DNA of 64,000 nucleotides from Physcomitrium patens (GCF_000002425.4 NC_037260.1:14253329-14317328), one strand, 5' to 3'. Shown: positions 1-12,121, counted from the stretch's first letter. The notes: generated by a model from the letters alone, not told the origin. Made by a program: numbers and translations.

Positions 1-868
1 ATAAATATTTGACTCTATATTAGTTTAAGGCAAGCATAACAAGAAGATTAGAATAGAGATTTTGACATTAAGTGAGATTTTTTTTTCTTTTTGTTGGGTA
101 GGAGTATTTGAGAGGGGGCTCATTAGAATTTTGAGACGATAAGTTTTAAGACTGATTTGGATTTTTTTTATGCCACTTATTAAATTTTTATCATTTTATA
201 TTAAAATTTGAGAGACTAATTAGATCTCATTGTTAGCTTTTCAACAAGTCTTAGCATAAAAAAAAAGAGATATGATGAAAGCAATCCATGCAAGTTTATA
301 GGAGGGGAATCAGTGGAGTTTTTGATGCAATATGATTCAAGATCAACTCAAGGTTTTTTAACCCATTTCTTATATTTTTTTTATTTGAAATTTTAAAAAA
401 AAAACTATATCTTATTGTTAAGCTAACAATAAGTATTAGTACACAAAAAAAAGAACTAAGATGAGGAAGATCTAAGTTAATTTATAGATGAGGATTTTGA
501 AGATAGTAACTACAATAAGTAATCAATTTTTTCTCTTTGATTTGACTCTCATTTTTTCAAAATTTTATTTATTGAATTAAAAATTTGGAGTTTATAACTT
601 GAATTAATCTCAATGAGATAAAATTTGCCTTAAATTGAATTATCAATAAGCAAGTTATAGGTATTTTAGTGAGAAGAGGTTTGAATTTGAAATTAAAGCT
701 AGAAGTTGGATGCATCTTTGAACAAGAAAGAAATTAATCTAAAATTTGTACTCAGCCTTTGAGTTATTTATTTTTATATTTGAGTTTACTTGGGCAATAT
801 TGTGCTTCTTAAAAGCCACTTGTAATTAAAGACCTTGTGTTCTTTTGAGGATGCTTGTCCTTTTGACA
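1..868 (+). mobile_element. 5' LTR of family-A element A1, left part outside the window
   Basis: This AT-rich non-coding stretch aligns along most of its length with 31531-32271, including an internal T-rich tract and the closing segment. It ends TTTTGACA at 868, which lines up with the ATACGACA end of the A2 LTR at 9339; both are followed by a GGTG-containing segment. The start of the LTR lies before base 1. No coding potential was seen. Confidence 0.65.
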
Positions 869-3685
869 TAAATTTGGTGCTTTGAATAAAAGCATCCTTT
901 GGGCAATTGAAAGTACAAATTAACCACAATGGAGTTATAGAACTAAGGTGCAAGCTTGGAGCATGAAAAATAATTTAGGAGTTAAAAAGGAGAAGTGAGA
1001 GATTTTTGACATTTGAAGATGATTGATGATTTTGGAAGAGCTGGTGGAAGTTTCACTAGGAAAATAAGTACCAATTATTTGCTTTTAGCTATGAATATAT
1101 TTATGGAGAAACAACAAAAGTTACAAACAAGTGAGAAGAAGGTGATTAAAGCATTGCAAGGTATTATCAAAAACCATAAGAGATTTGATAAAAGAAATAT
1201 TATTAAGTTTTTTTAAGCATATTTAGGAGAGATGAAAATACATCAAGTTGTCAAATCTCATTATATTCCTAATTTCAAATAGGCATGTATTTCTAAAATT
1301 AAAAAGAAGATAAAAGATTTATATAGAGATGATTCAAAGATTTGAAGTGATTTTGAAGGAAGATTAAAAGATAAATTTTATAATAAATATTTTGATAGAA
1401 TCATCAAGAAGTTATTTTTAGAATATAGTCTCTATTGAATTATTTAAGAAGTTTGAAAGAAAATTCTTTCAATTCTCATTTTCAAAGAGATTTTTATTGA
1501 GTGTAAGAAAGATCGAGTTATTCTTACAAGTAGCAAATGAAGCATTAGAGGATATGTTGTTTATACTCTTCTATGACACGTCCACCAAAAAAAGTTTAAT
1601 TAATGATTAGAAAAAAGTGGAAGATGTGATGCTATTGTTAACCAAGCAACAACAGGTGAAAGCAATAAGAGGGACTTTCAAGTATAGAGTTTTATTACCT
1701 ATAATTCCAATCATTCCATCAAATTTGGTGACATCTATTCCAAAGACATCCTTGAGGAATTGGTTAAAAACATGAAAGAATTATGAATAGAAATAAGTAA
1801 ATTGAAGAGGAGCCAAAGAACTACCTCTTTGTGTGTACTTGAAGGATTAAAAGAATTTGTTAAGAAGTGCATATATTATGATGGACTTGAGTATAAAAAA
1901 ATAATTCTCTAATTATGATGAAGACTCAAAAAAAAGAATTATCTTCTTCAGAGAAGGTAGAATGAGGCTCACTACTATAAAGCAACTTTTAGAGCTGAAT
2001 TTTATAAGAAGAAGTATGAGAAGCTTGTAGAAAACTATGTAGGAAGAGCAAGTGGATTACATATGAAAGAAGCTAAGTCTTATTTCATTAAGGTAGAGAT
2101 CATGAGCACAATAGTTATCTTGAGGCTACCAAAAGAGATTATGGTTAGAAAGATAGAAACCACCACAAAGGCAATATATTGAAATGATTTAATTGATGAT
2201 ATTAGCCTCAAAGTTTTTATTAATGGCAATAAAATTTTGAAGGATCAAAATGCCATTGTAGATGAAAAAATACGTAGGTCCTCTCAAAAAGATGGATTAG
2301 AACTCTCCAACAAGAAAAAGCCATAAAAAATTAAGAAGTCTACTCAAAGAAGAGAAGGGCCTTCTTATCCACAAGCTCACGCAATGCCTTTATTTCAATG
2401 AAGGAGTAGAGTTGGAGTTTAAGAAAGTAGAATAAAAGATAAGAAAAAGAAAGACTTAAAGAAGCTTAAAGGTACAGATCCTTCTTATAAGCTTCAATTA
2501 GATATTGAAAGCTTTATTGATATGAAGGAAATTTTAGAGGAAAAAAATTTTGATGCAAAAATTGAGTTCATCTTAAGAAAGACACTTGATATTGTAAATA
2601 TAGACTTTTATGAGCTTATCATCAATGTCATTAAAAAAAAGAAGCAAATAATGACAAAAGAAGTTATGATAAAGGCACTAGATTCAGATTTGACTAAAAA
2701 AGACAACCAAAAAATAGAGCAAGTCTTCTCCTAACTTTTTGTACCTAAGTTTGAAAAGATGCCACTTAAAAAAAAGAAGGAGGTGACTACTTATAGCTAT
2801 CATAGAAGCAAAGATCAAGGAGGAGCAAGTAGCAGCAAAGAGATGGAGTATGAAGAAGATATAAGTGAAGTAAATGTGTCAAATTATGCTTTTTATGAAA
2901 AGTTTGAGGACGAAAAGATGAGTATTCAATTTATACATCTCTTTTGGACTAGGACTACTACAAAGGCTTAATTAAGGTTGGAAGATTTTAAAGAGCATAC
3001 TTTAATACTTATGGATCATAGATTGGACATTAATAACATATCAAGGAGGATTTATAAGATAGACAAGTGGCCTATTGATATTAATCATAGATGGATATTG
3101 ATGGCAACTAATAATAAGGGAGATGATTTATATGGAGCATATCTAGAAGTTAGGATAAAGATTGGAGATATGGAGGTCAAGTAAAATTTCTTTGTACAAA
3201 ACTTTGCTATTTATCTAGTGATTTTAGGGTAATTTTATATTAGAGCTACGAGAATGGAAACTAAGATTTAAAATGATAGCCTTTATTATGCAAAAATAAA
3301 AAACTATGATGAAAAAAAGATCAATGTAATTCCTTATCATAAGACCAAATCATGAACAAAATAGAAACCAATTGAAAAAAACTCTTTTGAGGACCAATGA
3401 GAAGTTTTTTGGATTTTTAAAGAACATCCTTGTAGCATGGAGATATAAGGATGCAAGTGAGTCTTTTATCCATATATTCTTCAATGTAGATAGTTTTGAA
3501 TGTAGATTTTTGGATTTGATAATTTTGGAGATTTTGAGATTTCAAAATATTGGAAATTTAGGTCATATCTTTAAGAATTAGATGAAGATATATGAAAAGA
3601 AATTAAAAAAATTCAATGTGATTTCAAGTGGTATGTATATTTTAGATATTATTAAAAAAAAGAGTTTGAAGATGATTATGTAAAG
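869..3685 (+). pseudogene. A1 gag-protease remnant (family A Gypsy)
   Basis: This is the decayed gag and protease part of a Ty3/Gypsy element. The segment near 1090-1216 matches the A2 gag start (KALQ..I...KRFDKR against KALQAVVNKIDQFDGR). 2522-2734 matches A2 11040-11220 (AKIEFILRKTLDI against AKVEFTLKEILEI). 2978-3184 matches the A2 protease. The active-site segment reads LMDHRLDIN where A2 has LVDHGSEIN, so Gly and Ser are lost. Many stops and frameshifts rule out a product. It is interrupted at 3686 by a solo LTR and resumes at 4455. Confidence 0.75.
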
Positions 3686-4454
3686 TGTGATTGTCATTTT
3701 ACTTATTCTATAATTCCTTCTAGAATAAACCTTTATAGGAAAATTCAAACACAGGGAAAGACTAAGTGCATGAGTTTCATTTGTTAGAGTCACACAATTA
3801 ACTGTATTCCAAACCACTAAAATACAAAGAAACACTACAATGCTTCCTCCTAGTAACAATACACCTTCATCAACTGATAACTACAATGTACAACCTTGCA
3901 CTCTCAAAAGACCGCTCAAAACTCAATAAATTCCATCCAACACTAAGAATAATAGACTTCACTCCAATCAATCTGAATTCAAAGAATTCCTGTAATCACA
4001 GACTTCTTCTATCGAAACACACACACACAACTTTCAATAAACAACAATCATAATCTTCCATCCATAATCAATCTTCCAATAACTTCTCATATAATTTAAT
4101 CACTCAGTACTCTAATTACATAATCAATAATTCATAAATCAATCTTTGATTTATTCCACAGACTCACTTCTCAGTATTCAAAAACTATCCATTATTCTTC
4201 AACAACAAAGAAAACAAAAGAAACAAAGAGAAAGTACCTAGCTTAATCCCAACTCATGACTATCACAACCTGGTCTTCCAACAAACTTCTACAATTCCTA
4301 TATAATTACTATTGATTTCCAGATCTAATCGTAATACTATAATAATCGCTTTTAATAATTAAATCAATCATCCGTCCTTGTAAACTGACTATTCTATGGA
4401 CTATTAATCTATTTTACCAATATCTTACAAAAACGAACTAATATCTATTCTATA
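3686..4454 (-). mobile_element. Solo LTR of family B, 5-bp duplication TAAAG
   Basis: This 769-bp LTR begins TGTGATTGTC and ends TATTCTATA, the reverse complement of the B3 LTR (TGTAGAAT...AGCAATCACA). It is flanked by identical TAAAG at 3681-3685 and 4455-4459, the duplication expected of a Gypsy integration. No internal element sequence remains, so it is a solo LTR left by LTR-LTR recombination. It splits A1, whose homology to A2 resumes at once on the right. Confidence 0.9.
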
Positions 4455-5310
4455 TAAAGGTTTTAGAGAGATTGGCTTTGTATATGGGTAGAAGTGGAGC
4501 TAATATTGTTGTAGAAATTCATTCAATTGGAATTTTTAAGAAAACTTAGAATAGTTGATAGTCATATGCTATTGCAAGAGGCTATAATACATACTAAATA
4601 TAAGACCTTGGCCAATAAGTTGAAACCTATAGAAATTCAATTGCATCAAGATACCAAAGAGTATATCAAATAAGCTATGATGAAGCCAAGGTTGAGGGAG
4701 TCAAGAAGGATTGATTACAAGTTTTCTAAAGAGTCTTTTGGCAAGTTGAAGATTGGAAGAAGTGACTTTTTGATTAAAGTAGAAAAGAAGAAGTTTCTAG
4801 AGATGTTCTCTAAATATGATGGTATTGATAGGAAGAGATTGTTAGAGCTTCAAATTCACCAATGAAGAGATTATATGATGATCATCAAATTTCTATGAAG
4901 AAGCTTAAGGTAGCAAGATTGAACAAAAAAAAGAAGTTTGATAAAATTCACCAATTGAAGCCTAAGCCAATTAAAGAAGATGATTTGACTTTAATTTATG
5001 ATAGTATTTTGATGCACTAATATATTATTCTTTGTAAGTTTGTACAATATTGGTTTGGATCCTATGTAGTGGTTAATTTACTTGATAATATAATTTATTT
5101 TCTTCAAAAATTAGATAGAATACTATTCAAGACTAAAATTATAAGAAAGCAAATTAAAGTCTTAAAGTGGTGAAATAGAATGAATTATATAGAGAATTTC
5201 AAGGCTTTTGAATCTCAATATTTTGATCAATGGTTCAAAAGTGGCATGGCTCACAATGACTTTGATTCTTTGATACATACCAAAGTATGTACAAGTTAAA
5301 AAGAAGTGAA
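4455..5310 (+). pseudogene. A1 pol remnant, RT to integrase core deleted
   Basis: After the solo LTR, A1 continues with sequence matching A2 12530-12890 (4677-4863 encodes HYKFSKESF-like residues matching A2 HFTKKTF). It then jumps directly to the post-integrase tail: 4950-5170 matches A2 25960-26170 (LTLIYDS against WILIYDS, FVQYWFGSYVV against FSKRWFGPYVV). RT, RNase H and the integrase core are missing, a deletion of about 3 kb relative to A2. The end is a weak purine tract (aaaaagaagtgaa) before the LTR at 5311. Confidence 0.7.
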
Positions 5311-5429
5311 TGTTGTGATATACTTAATTTAAGTACATCAAAGATATTTGGAAGATAATTAATTATACTAGTAGAAGGAAGTGAATATAATATTAATATA
5401 TTTATAAATTTCAATTTAATTTAGAATAA
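5311..5429 (+). mobile_element. Start of the A1 3' LTR, truncated
   Basis: It begins TGTTGTGATATACTT, matching the start of the solo A-type LTR at 31531 (TGTTGGCTTAAATAA), and follows a purine-rich tract. It breaks off after about 120 bp where family-C LTR sequence begins. The right boundary is approximate. Confidence 0.55.
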
Positions 5430-5986
5430 GAGATTGTATCAAGGACAAAAATTCAATAAAAGCAAATAAATAAATGAGACTTTTACAAAAAATATGAAAA
5501 AATAGAAATAAAGAAATATATATATTAAAAAATAAATTAGAATGACTATTGCCAAAAGATAAAAAAACTAGAGATTTTTCAAACTAAACTAGAAATAAGA
5601 AAAGAATTAATAAGAGAGAAGAAGACTTTATTTTTACTTCTATATATACTATCTAAAAAGGATCTATGTGATGATGTTCTATAGGACCTCCAAAAACATG
5701 TTGACTTTGCATAATACATATCTTAACTTATAAAGCAAGTTTTTTATATCTGCACCACATAGTTAGCTTTTTTTACAAGTTGCCAATACATGTGGCACAT
5801 GATTAGCTTGTTGACCAAGTTTCTAACCTACCAATTAATTATAAATATATATAAAGTTGAAATAGCATCTAAAGAGCTTCTTGATAACATCTCTAAAAGA
5901 TATTATGAAATTAATCTATTTTTACTTACTTCTATTTATTTATATTATTTAGATAAAAATTATAGTAGATATATATATCTATGATA
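5430..5986 (-). mobile_element. 3' LTR of chromovirus remnant C4
   Basis: It is collinear with the C1 and C2 LTRs: 'gctattgccaaaaga', 'ctatatatactatcta', then 'ggacctccaaaaacatgttgac'. The right end ATGATA is followed by ttatccctctttctag, which read on the minus strand is a polypurine tract of the type seen in C1 and C2. The left end is damaged, so the start is approximate. Confidence 0.75.
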
Positions 5987-6363
5987 TTATCCCTCTTTCT
6001 AGAGATGAGTTCCACAAGGAGCAATAATTACATGTTGAAGAAGTCTAAGATGCGGCAAATTGTATTTGTCACATATTTTGATCTTTATTTCCTTTGAAGG
6101 TAGTTGATAGGTCCTCTCAATCATTAATAATATTCTATTCTAAGATAAAAAGACTACTTTGTTATTTGATCATTGTTGAAATCTTTATAACTTCTTTCAA
6201 GTAAAATATTTGTAACACCATTAGGCATTGTTCTTACTTCTAATAAAATCACCAAACATTGAGAGTGTCTTTTCAAATTGTGATATCAAATACATTGTAT
6301 CTTGCCATCTATTTGAAGAAAAATATGTTGTTCTTGAAGGTCTTCATTCCTATTACATTGTCA
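5987..6363 (-). pseudogene. C4 internal 3' end with remnant of the C-family second ORF
   Basis: This is homologous to 40449-40830 and 55435-55810, the stretch between polypurine tract and chromodomain that holds the second ORF of family C (read leftward here). It has several stops. Homology stops at 6363 and picks up again at 8186 after a solo LTR, so the two pieces are one element. Confidence 0.65.
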
Positions 6364-8185
6364 AGATGTAACATAACTAATAGGTAAAAGAGTGTAGAAA
6401 TTATTATCATGTATGAGATCTTAGTTCAAAATATTATAGCAAATTATCTTAGAAATATAGTTAATAGTCAAAAGGGTAGTAAAACTAAAATGTACCAATG
6501 CTGTCTTTTTAGAAAGGTGACTTCTACTTACTTTGTACGACCATAAATAAAGAAAAACAAAGTAGATCGGAAAAATAAATGATATAAATATCTTAAGAAG
6601 GAAGATAAGAGTAAATTCTAGCAAAATTTACTTAAAAGAACTAAATATTGATATCCGGAGAGGGCTGGTTATGAACCAAGATCGAAATCAGACCTTGAGG
6701 CACAAAACCGAGTCTCGACAACAACCTTGGTTCTTTTGCAAATCAAAGAATAGGATTTGATAGCAGATTGGATAAGGTTTTTATGAGCATTGGTTTTGGG
6801 CAATTTGAAGTTTTTATGACTTTATAAGAGCTTTACAAAGTCAAGATTGTTTTTGGATGACTTGGATTTTGTGAAATAAAATAGGATTGATATTTCTAGT
6901 AATTTCAAGAGCTTTGTAATAGATCTACAAGTAAAATTTTTTAGGATAATGGTTATAATTTTGCTTAATATGTGTTATAAATATTAGCTCAATCTAATAG
7001 TTGAATTGAGGATTATTGAGGTTTAAGTGAGTCAAGGTCTCAGAAAGTAGAATTTTAGGTCTAGTAAGGATTTTTAAGATTTCTTGTAATCTACTAGTTG
7101 GATTGAAGTGAAATTTATGTGAGAGGATATAAGACTTATTTTTCTATGTGTATGAGAATTTTGAGATCAATCGAATGGTGAAAAAGAGAGATATTGGCTC
7201 TGGGAGATTGACATTATGGTTGGAGAAGGAGGCCAGTCAATACCCAAGCACGTTTTTGAGGTTATTGTCTATTTGATAATTTCGATCTTTTTCAAAAAAC
7301 AAATTGCTTATTTTCAACTTAATTTTTAAGAAGTTTGCAAAATTTGAATTAAGATCAACAGTTCATTCATTAGTTATTGAGGTTTAAATCTGTTGTAGAA
7401 ATTACTAGGATTTGGTTAGGATTTGGTTAGAATTTGATTTAGGATTAGGCTTTGGTTAAGATTGGATTTAGGATTAGGATTTGGTTAGGATTTGATTTAG
7501 GATTAGGATTTGGTTAGGATTTGATTTAGGATTTGGATTTTTTTAGGGTTTAGGATTTGGTTAGGATTTGATTTAGGATTAGGATTTGATTAGGATTTAA
7601 TTTAGAGTTAGGATTTGATTAGGGTTTGATTTAGGATTTAAGATTAGAATTAGGATTTGATTAGGATTTGATTTAAGATTAGATTTTGGTTAGTATTTGA
7701 TTAAGATTTGATTTAAGATTAGGATTTGGTTTAGGATTTAGGATTTGGTTAGGATTTGGTTAGGATTTGATTTAGGATTTAGGATTTAATTAAGGATTTA
7801 GAGATTGATTTAGGATTTAAGATTTGATTAGGATTTGATCAGGATTTGATTTAGGATTTAGAATTTTATTTGAGTTTGTTTAGGATTTAAGATTTAGTTA
7901 GTTTTTGGCCTAAAGTTTGAATGGTCTAATAAGATTTCAATTAGGGTTAAATTAAGATTGAATTGAGATATATTTGAAATATGTTTGTAATCATTCTAAT
8001 ATTTCTTTAAGATTTCTTATTGTTTCTTTGGAATTCCTTTGAAGTTTCTCTGAATTTGATTAAAGTTTGTTTAGCATTGTTAGTGTTTTATTAGAATTAG
8101 GATTTTGTTGTTGCAATTTCTATTCCACCTTCCACAGCTAGGTGCTTGGAGCATCCTCAAGCAAGACTTCATGTATTACAACAAC
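6364..8185 (+). mobile_element. Solo LTR related to family A, containing a minisatellite
   Basis: This 1.8-kb non-coding insertion splits C4 between two halves that are contiguous in C1 and C2. GTCA occurs at both edges (6360-6363, 8186-8189). The closing segment 'ccacagctaggtgcttggagc...tgtattaca' aligns with the A2 LTR end 'ctacaaccagatgtccagtgc...tgtaatacgaca', so it reads in the plus direction. The first bases (agatgtaac) match the TGTTGTAAC start of the A2 3' LTR imperfectly. A few bases at either edge are uncertain. Confidence 0.65.
7406..7901. repeat. Degenerate minisatellite of TTAGGATTTGG/GATTTAGGATT units
   Basis: About 500 bp of imperfect direct repeats is built from 'taggatttggttagg' and 'atttgatttaggatt' modules in variable order, all G-rich on the plus strand. 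The units resemble, but do not equal, the plant telomere repeat TTTAGGG. It lies wholly inside the solo LTR at 6364-8185. Confidence 0.85.
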
Positions 8186-8582
8186 GTCATCTTAAAGGCT
8201 GTGATAATTACAATGTCTCATCTTATAAGTCAATAAATAGTGGCTCTTGAGTTGAATCCATTAATTATTGATTCTCCATCTCTTTAATGCTATAATTATA
8301 TAAAAATATCCTAAAAAATTAACATAAATAATATGAAATACATACTTTTTTATCTTAACATAGAATCTTATATCTTTTAGTTTTTGTAACACATGAAAAA
8401 TGTGAAGTTTATGTTCTTCTATGTTCTTACAATAGATTGAGATGCCATCTAGGTAATAAAAAAAATTCATCTAAAAACTCTCAAAAAATATCATTCATCA
8501 GTTGTTGAAAAGTTGTTTATACATTTATAAGTCCAAAAGATATGATGTTGTATTCAAAATATATATACCTTGTTCAAAATGC
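8186..8582 (-). pseudogene. C4 internal remnant: second-ORF start joined to an RT fragment
   Basis: 8186-8275 continues the second-ORF region of C4 (compare 55806-55895). 8261-8470, read on the minus strand, encodes an RT piece: YYLDGISIY corresponds to [10 protein letters not shown] of C1, with the second catalytic Asp lost. HVLQKLKDIR follows. Chromodomain, integrase and RNase H are deleted. The right edge at 8582 abuts the A2 LTR. Confidence 0.7.
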
Positions 8583-9339
8583 AGTTGAAATTTTAGAGGT
8601 ATCTAGATGGTTGAGTATGCCAAGTGCTTGCAAAAATTTGTGTTAATCTAATGGTACAGATAGAGGATATTTCATCATTAGTGTAAAGAGGTATCAAAAG
8701 TTGGCATATTGAGGTTGTTTAGGATTATTGTAATATGTAGAGATCTATCAGCTAGGATAAGATGAATTTTGACACGATAAGTCGAGGACTTAAAAGTGGA
8801 GCTACACACAAAGTTTGAATGAGAATTTATGATTAGAAAAGGAAAAATTGCAAGTTACAATTTGTGATCAACTTCTAAGCGGAGGTCAAGGGACATCAGT
8901 GTGGATTTATGACGTTTTCTTACAATCTGTAAGTTGGATTGGATTGAACTTCTTGAACATTTAGAAGACTTGTAAAGACACTAGTGGTAGAAGTTTCACA
9001 ACAATCGAACGGTCACATTGAGAATTACAACTTGTCGAAGGTCCCTATCAAGAGTTAGGATTTAAAAATAAATAAATAAATAAAAATAAAATAAATAAAT
9101 AAAATAAAATAAAACTAACAAATAACAGAAGAAATTGTACTTATAATATCTCGAAGTTATTAAAAATAGTGTTTCTAAGTACTTTGTATTAGGAGTAAGC
9201 TTTTACATTGAAATTCGAAATAGTTTATATTTAGATGGTTGAAATCCACTAGACTACTTGGATATTTATAAAATATTATTTTATCTTCTACAACCAGATG
9301 TCCAGTGCATTCTCAAGCTAGATAGTATGTAATACGACA
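8583..9339 (+). mobile_element. 5' LTR of A2, left part missing
   Basis: It is nearly identical to 27475-28240, the right part of the A2 3' LTR: 'ttgaaattttagaggt', 'gatggttgagtatgcc' and an AAAT-rich microsatellite in the same place. It ends ATACGACA at 9339. The first kilobase or so of the LTR has been lost at the junction with C4. Confidence 0.85.
9064..9115. repeat. (AAAT)n microsatellite in the A2 5' LTR
   Basis: This is a run of AAATA/AAAT units. A matching run occupies the equivalent place in the other A2 LTR (27954-28015). Confidence 0.9.
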
Positions 9340-9362
9340 TAAGTGGTGAACCCGACGTGAAA
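9340..9362 (+). promoter_or_regulatory. Primer-binding-site region of A2
   Basis: Directly after the LTR end lies 'taagtggtgaacccgacgtg'. The position is right for a minus-strand primer site, and TGGTGAACCCGACG would pair with a tRNA ending CGTCGGGTTCACCA. I cannot name that tRNA with confidence. Confidence 0.45.
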
Positions 9363-9380
9363 CGCTTGAGATAGGAGGTA

Positions 9381-10653
9381 TTGAAATTCGTTTATTTTCA
9401 TTTTTATTTTATAGAAAATAAGAATAAAATTTTTGAAGGAGCTTTGAGAGGAGCTTCAAGTGGAGCTTTTGGTGGAGTTTCTTCTAAAGGACAAGGTATG
9501 TACATGGATCCGTCCGTTGCTAGTATGTTTCAAGCCTTATCATTATCTATGCAGCAACAACAAAGCAACAATTTCAAAGAAGTTTTAGCAACCAAAGCTT
9601 TGCAAGCAGTGGTCAATAAAATTGATCAATTTGATGGAAGGGATATTTCAAATTATTTAAGATATTATATTTAGAAAATAGAATTAAATTGAGTTTCTGA
9701 GAATAAGAAGGTTGAATTATTTGGACTTGCCATGATACCAGAAATAAGAGAGCATATTACATCAATTATGGAGCGTTATGGAAATTCATGGGAGATTTTT
9801 TCACATGCATTTAAAGACAAATATTTCTTGGAGGACACTGATCATATTACTAAGAAACTATTTCTAGAATGGATTGAGCGGCCTAATAAGAATATGCAAG
9901 CAACAGAGCTACTAAGGAAATTTGAGAGGCAGTATTCTCAATTATCGAAGGTAGAAAAATTGACATTGGAGTCAAACAAGGTTGAATTATTTCTTCAAGC
10001 TGCTGATGGAGAATTACAAAGAAAATTGGAGTTGCTTCTTGAAGACAAAGAAGAAGATGAAAGATTGACAATAAAGTAGAAAAATATTAAAAATATAGTG
10101 GATTTGCTTGTAAAAAGAGAAAAGAGGAAGGATAGGAGTAATATTCCAAAAGCAGTACAAGCACCTAAAATTCTAGTATATACAACATGACCAACAATGC
10201 GTATTGTTCAACCTTCAACATCTTTATTGAAGAAAGGAGATATGAAGATTGAAGAAATTACACGTAGAATGCGAAATCTTAAAATCAAATTAGCAAGACT
10301 TGAAGAAAATACTTCCACAAATAATTTGAAGAATGTTTCAAAAGAAGGATATGTACAAAGATGTATCTGGTGTGATGATGCTTCATATACTAGAAAGGAT
10401 TGCAATAAATTTAATAATATGGTACAGGAAGGAGTTATTTACTAGAAAGATGGAAAGATTATATTAAAGGATACAGAGGATCTCCTTCAAACCAATTTTG
10501 GTAAAAGAGATATGAGAGCATTGATTCAAGATTATTTAATAGAACATGGAATAGCAATATGAGAGAATATAAGTTATGGTGCTAGAGTAGATGATGACTT
10601 TGGTGGAAGTATAGAAACTAATAAATTTTGGGCTTGTTCCATTTTTACAATGT
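9381..10653 (+). pseudogene. A2 gag (family A Gypsy), broken by stops
   Basis: This is the decayed gag polyprotein of A2. In one frame it gives a glycine/serine-rich start, a Gln-rich stretch (LSMQQQQSNN), then KALQAVVNKIDQFDGRDI at about 9600-9655. A long charged helical capsid-like region follows (9732-10077). CIWCDDASYTRKDC (near 10365-10405) looks like a zinc knuckle with Tyr for the His. In-frame stops at 9672, 10077, 10188 and 10443 are TAG or TGA. Translation initiation cannot be assigned. Confidence 0.75.
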
Positions 10654-10679
10654 AAAAAAAAAAAAAAAAAAAAAAAAAC

Positions 10680-10713
<34 letters not shown>
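10654..10713. repeat. 60-bp poly(A) tract, one CC interruption
   Basis: 25 A, CC, then 33 A lie inside A2 between gag and protease. It is either a homopolymer expansion or an assembly artefact; the flanks read like A2 coding sequence. Confidence 0.9.
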
Positions 10714-10715
<2 letters not shown>

Positions 10716-11649
10716 TAGAAAAGCGTCATTGAGGACTGCAGCTACAATACGAGGTACAATAGCTTGAGAAGATCCTGTTGAGTATCTTTCAGTTCATGCA
10801 TATATTACTAAGAGCCAATATGAAGCTTTGATAGAAGAGAAGAGACAAGGAAATTTTAATGATACAAGAGAAGGAATTTCTTCTAAGAGGCAAACTCAAG
10901 GAGACAAGGCTCGTGAGGCGGTTTCATAAGAATTGCCAAAAGGATACTTCAGCATCATTGGAAGAAAAAACAAAGGAGATAAAAGATAAGGGTAAAACAA
11001 TTGCTTATAAGCTACTTTCTAGTATTGAAGCAGCAACAAATTTAAAACGGGTGCTAGAAGAACGTATATTAAATGCTAAAGTAGAATTCACATTGAAAGA
11101 GATTTTAGAAATTACAAAGAAGGAGTTTCATTATGTTATCATTGACAGCATTAAGCAAAAGAGGCAATTAATGGGCGAAGCTGGAATGAGTCATGCTATT
11201 GATGCAAGATTATATAAAGATGAAAAAGAGGTTGATAATGATTACAAGCAATCAATAAATGAAAAGAATGGATATAATCAACGAGTATGTTTTAAAGATT
11301 ATAGTGATAAGGAAATAGAAGCTTTAAGCCATTATACTTGGAAATATTGGACAACGGTAACTACTGAAGTATTCGTGAAAGTTGGAGATATAGAAGAACC
11401 AATTGTTGCTTTAGTTGACCATGGTTCTGAAATAAATCTTATGTCTAAGGATCTTTATAAGAAGCAGAAATGTCTAATTGATATGGAACATGGATGGACA
11501 ATACAAGCAACTAATAACACTTAAGGCGAATTATATGAAGCTTGTCCAGATATTAAAATTTGGATTGGAGATGTTGCAACAGAACAATATTTCTTTGTTC
11601 AAGATACGTCTTATCCATTGATTTTAGGACAATCTTATATTATGGTAAC
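10714..11649 (+). pseudogene. A2 protease region (retropepsin-like)
   Basis: The ORF 10859-11524 encodes 221 residues: a lysine-rich segment, then TTVTTEVFVKVGDIEEPIV and the active site ALVDHGSEINLMS at about residues 180-192. The family norm is D-[ST]-G-[AS]; here it is D-H-G-S. After a TAA at 11522 (in NTxGELYEA, probably Gln) the same frame continues to the second conserved hydrophobic block (YPLILGQSYI) at 11605-11640. A solo LTR interrupts it at 11650. No product is expected. Confidence 0.75.
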
Positions 11650-12121
11650 TGTCACGGACACAAAATACAGACTTGAAATCTAATAAGAAGTTCAAGAAGA
11701 AGTGGCAGAACTAGATTAAACAAATGAGTACAAGAATAACACCAGAAAGGTGAGCTAGAACTCCAAGAGATGTGTTGTCGAGATTGAAGAACTCTTCAGC
11801 CTCGACTCCTATATATACTACTGGCCTATAGTTCTAAGGAAGCGCATCAAGAAGCTTCCCAAGAACTATGAAGCTTCTCGAGCAACTACCCAAGAGCTAG
11901 GAAGCTTCTCAAGTAACTTCTTAGAATCTACTAGAATATTCTAAGAATCTTTTAGAGCCTTCTAAGGGAATCTTTAGGGAATCTTCAAAGAATCTTTAGA
12001 TAATCTTTGAAGAATATTCTAAGAAAATATTCAAGGAATCTTCTGGAAGTTTCTAGAGACTTCTTTCTAGAAAGTTCTAGAAACTTGTCTCTAGAAAGGT
12101 CTAAGGACTATGTTCCTAACA
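11650..12121. mobile_element. Solo LTR, unrelated family F, 5-bp duplication GTAAC
   Basis: This 472-bp insertion has ends TGTCACGG and CCTAACA, flanked by identical GTAAC at 11645-11649 and 12122-12126. Removing it restores A2 homology to the A1 protease end (YIMVT...METK). It contains a TATATATA box near 11810 and many 'gaatctt' and 'tctagaaa' repeats, and has no coding capacity. TG...CA ends and a 5-bp duplication mark an LTR. The superfamily (Copia or Gypsy) cannot be told. Confidence 0.85.

Noticed and set aside
7406-7901. Interstitial telomere or CRISPR-like array
   Set aside because: Units are TTAGGATTTGG-type, not TTTAGGG, vary in length and order, have no unique spacers, and lie inside an LTR.
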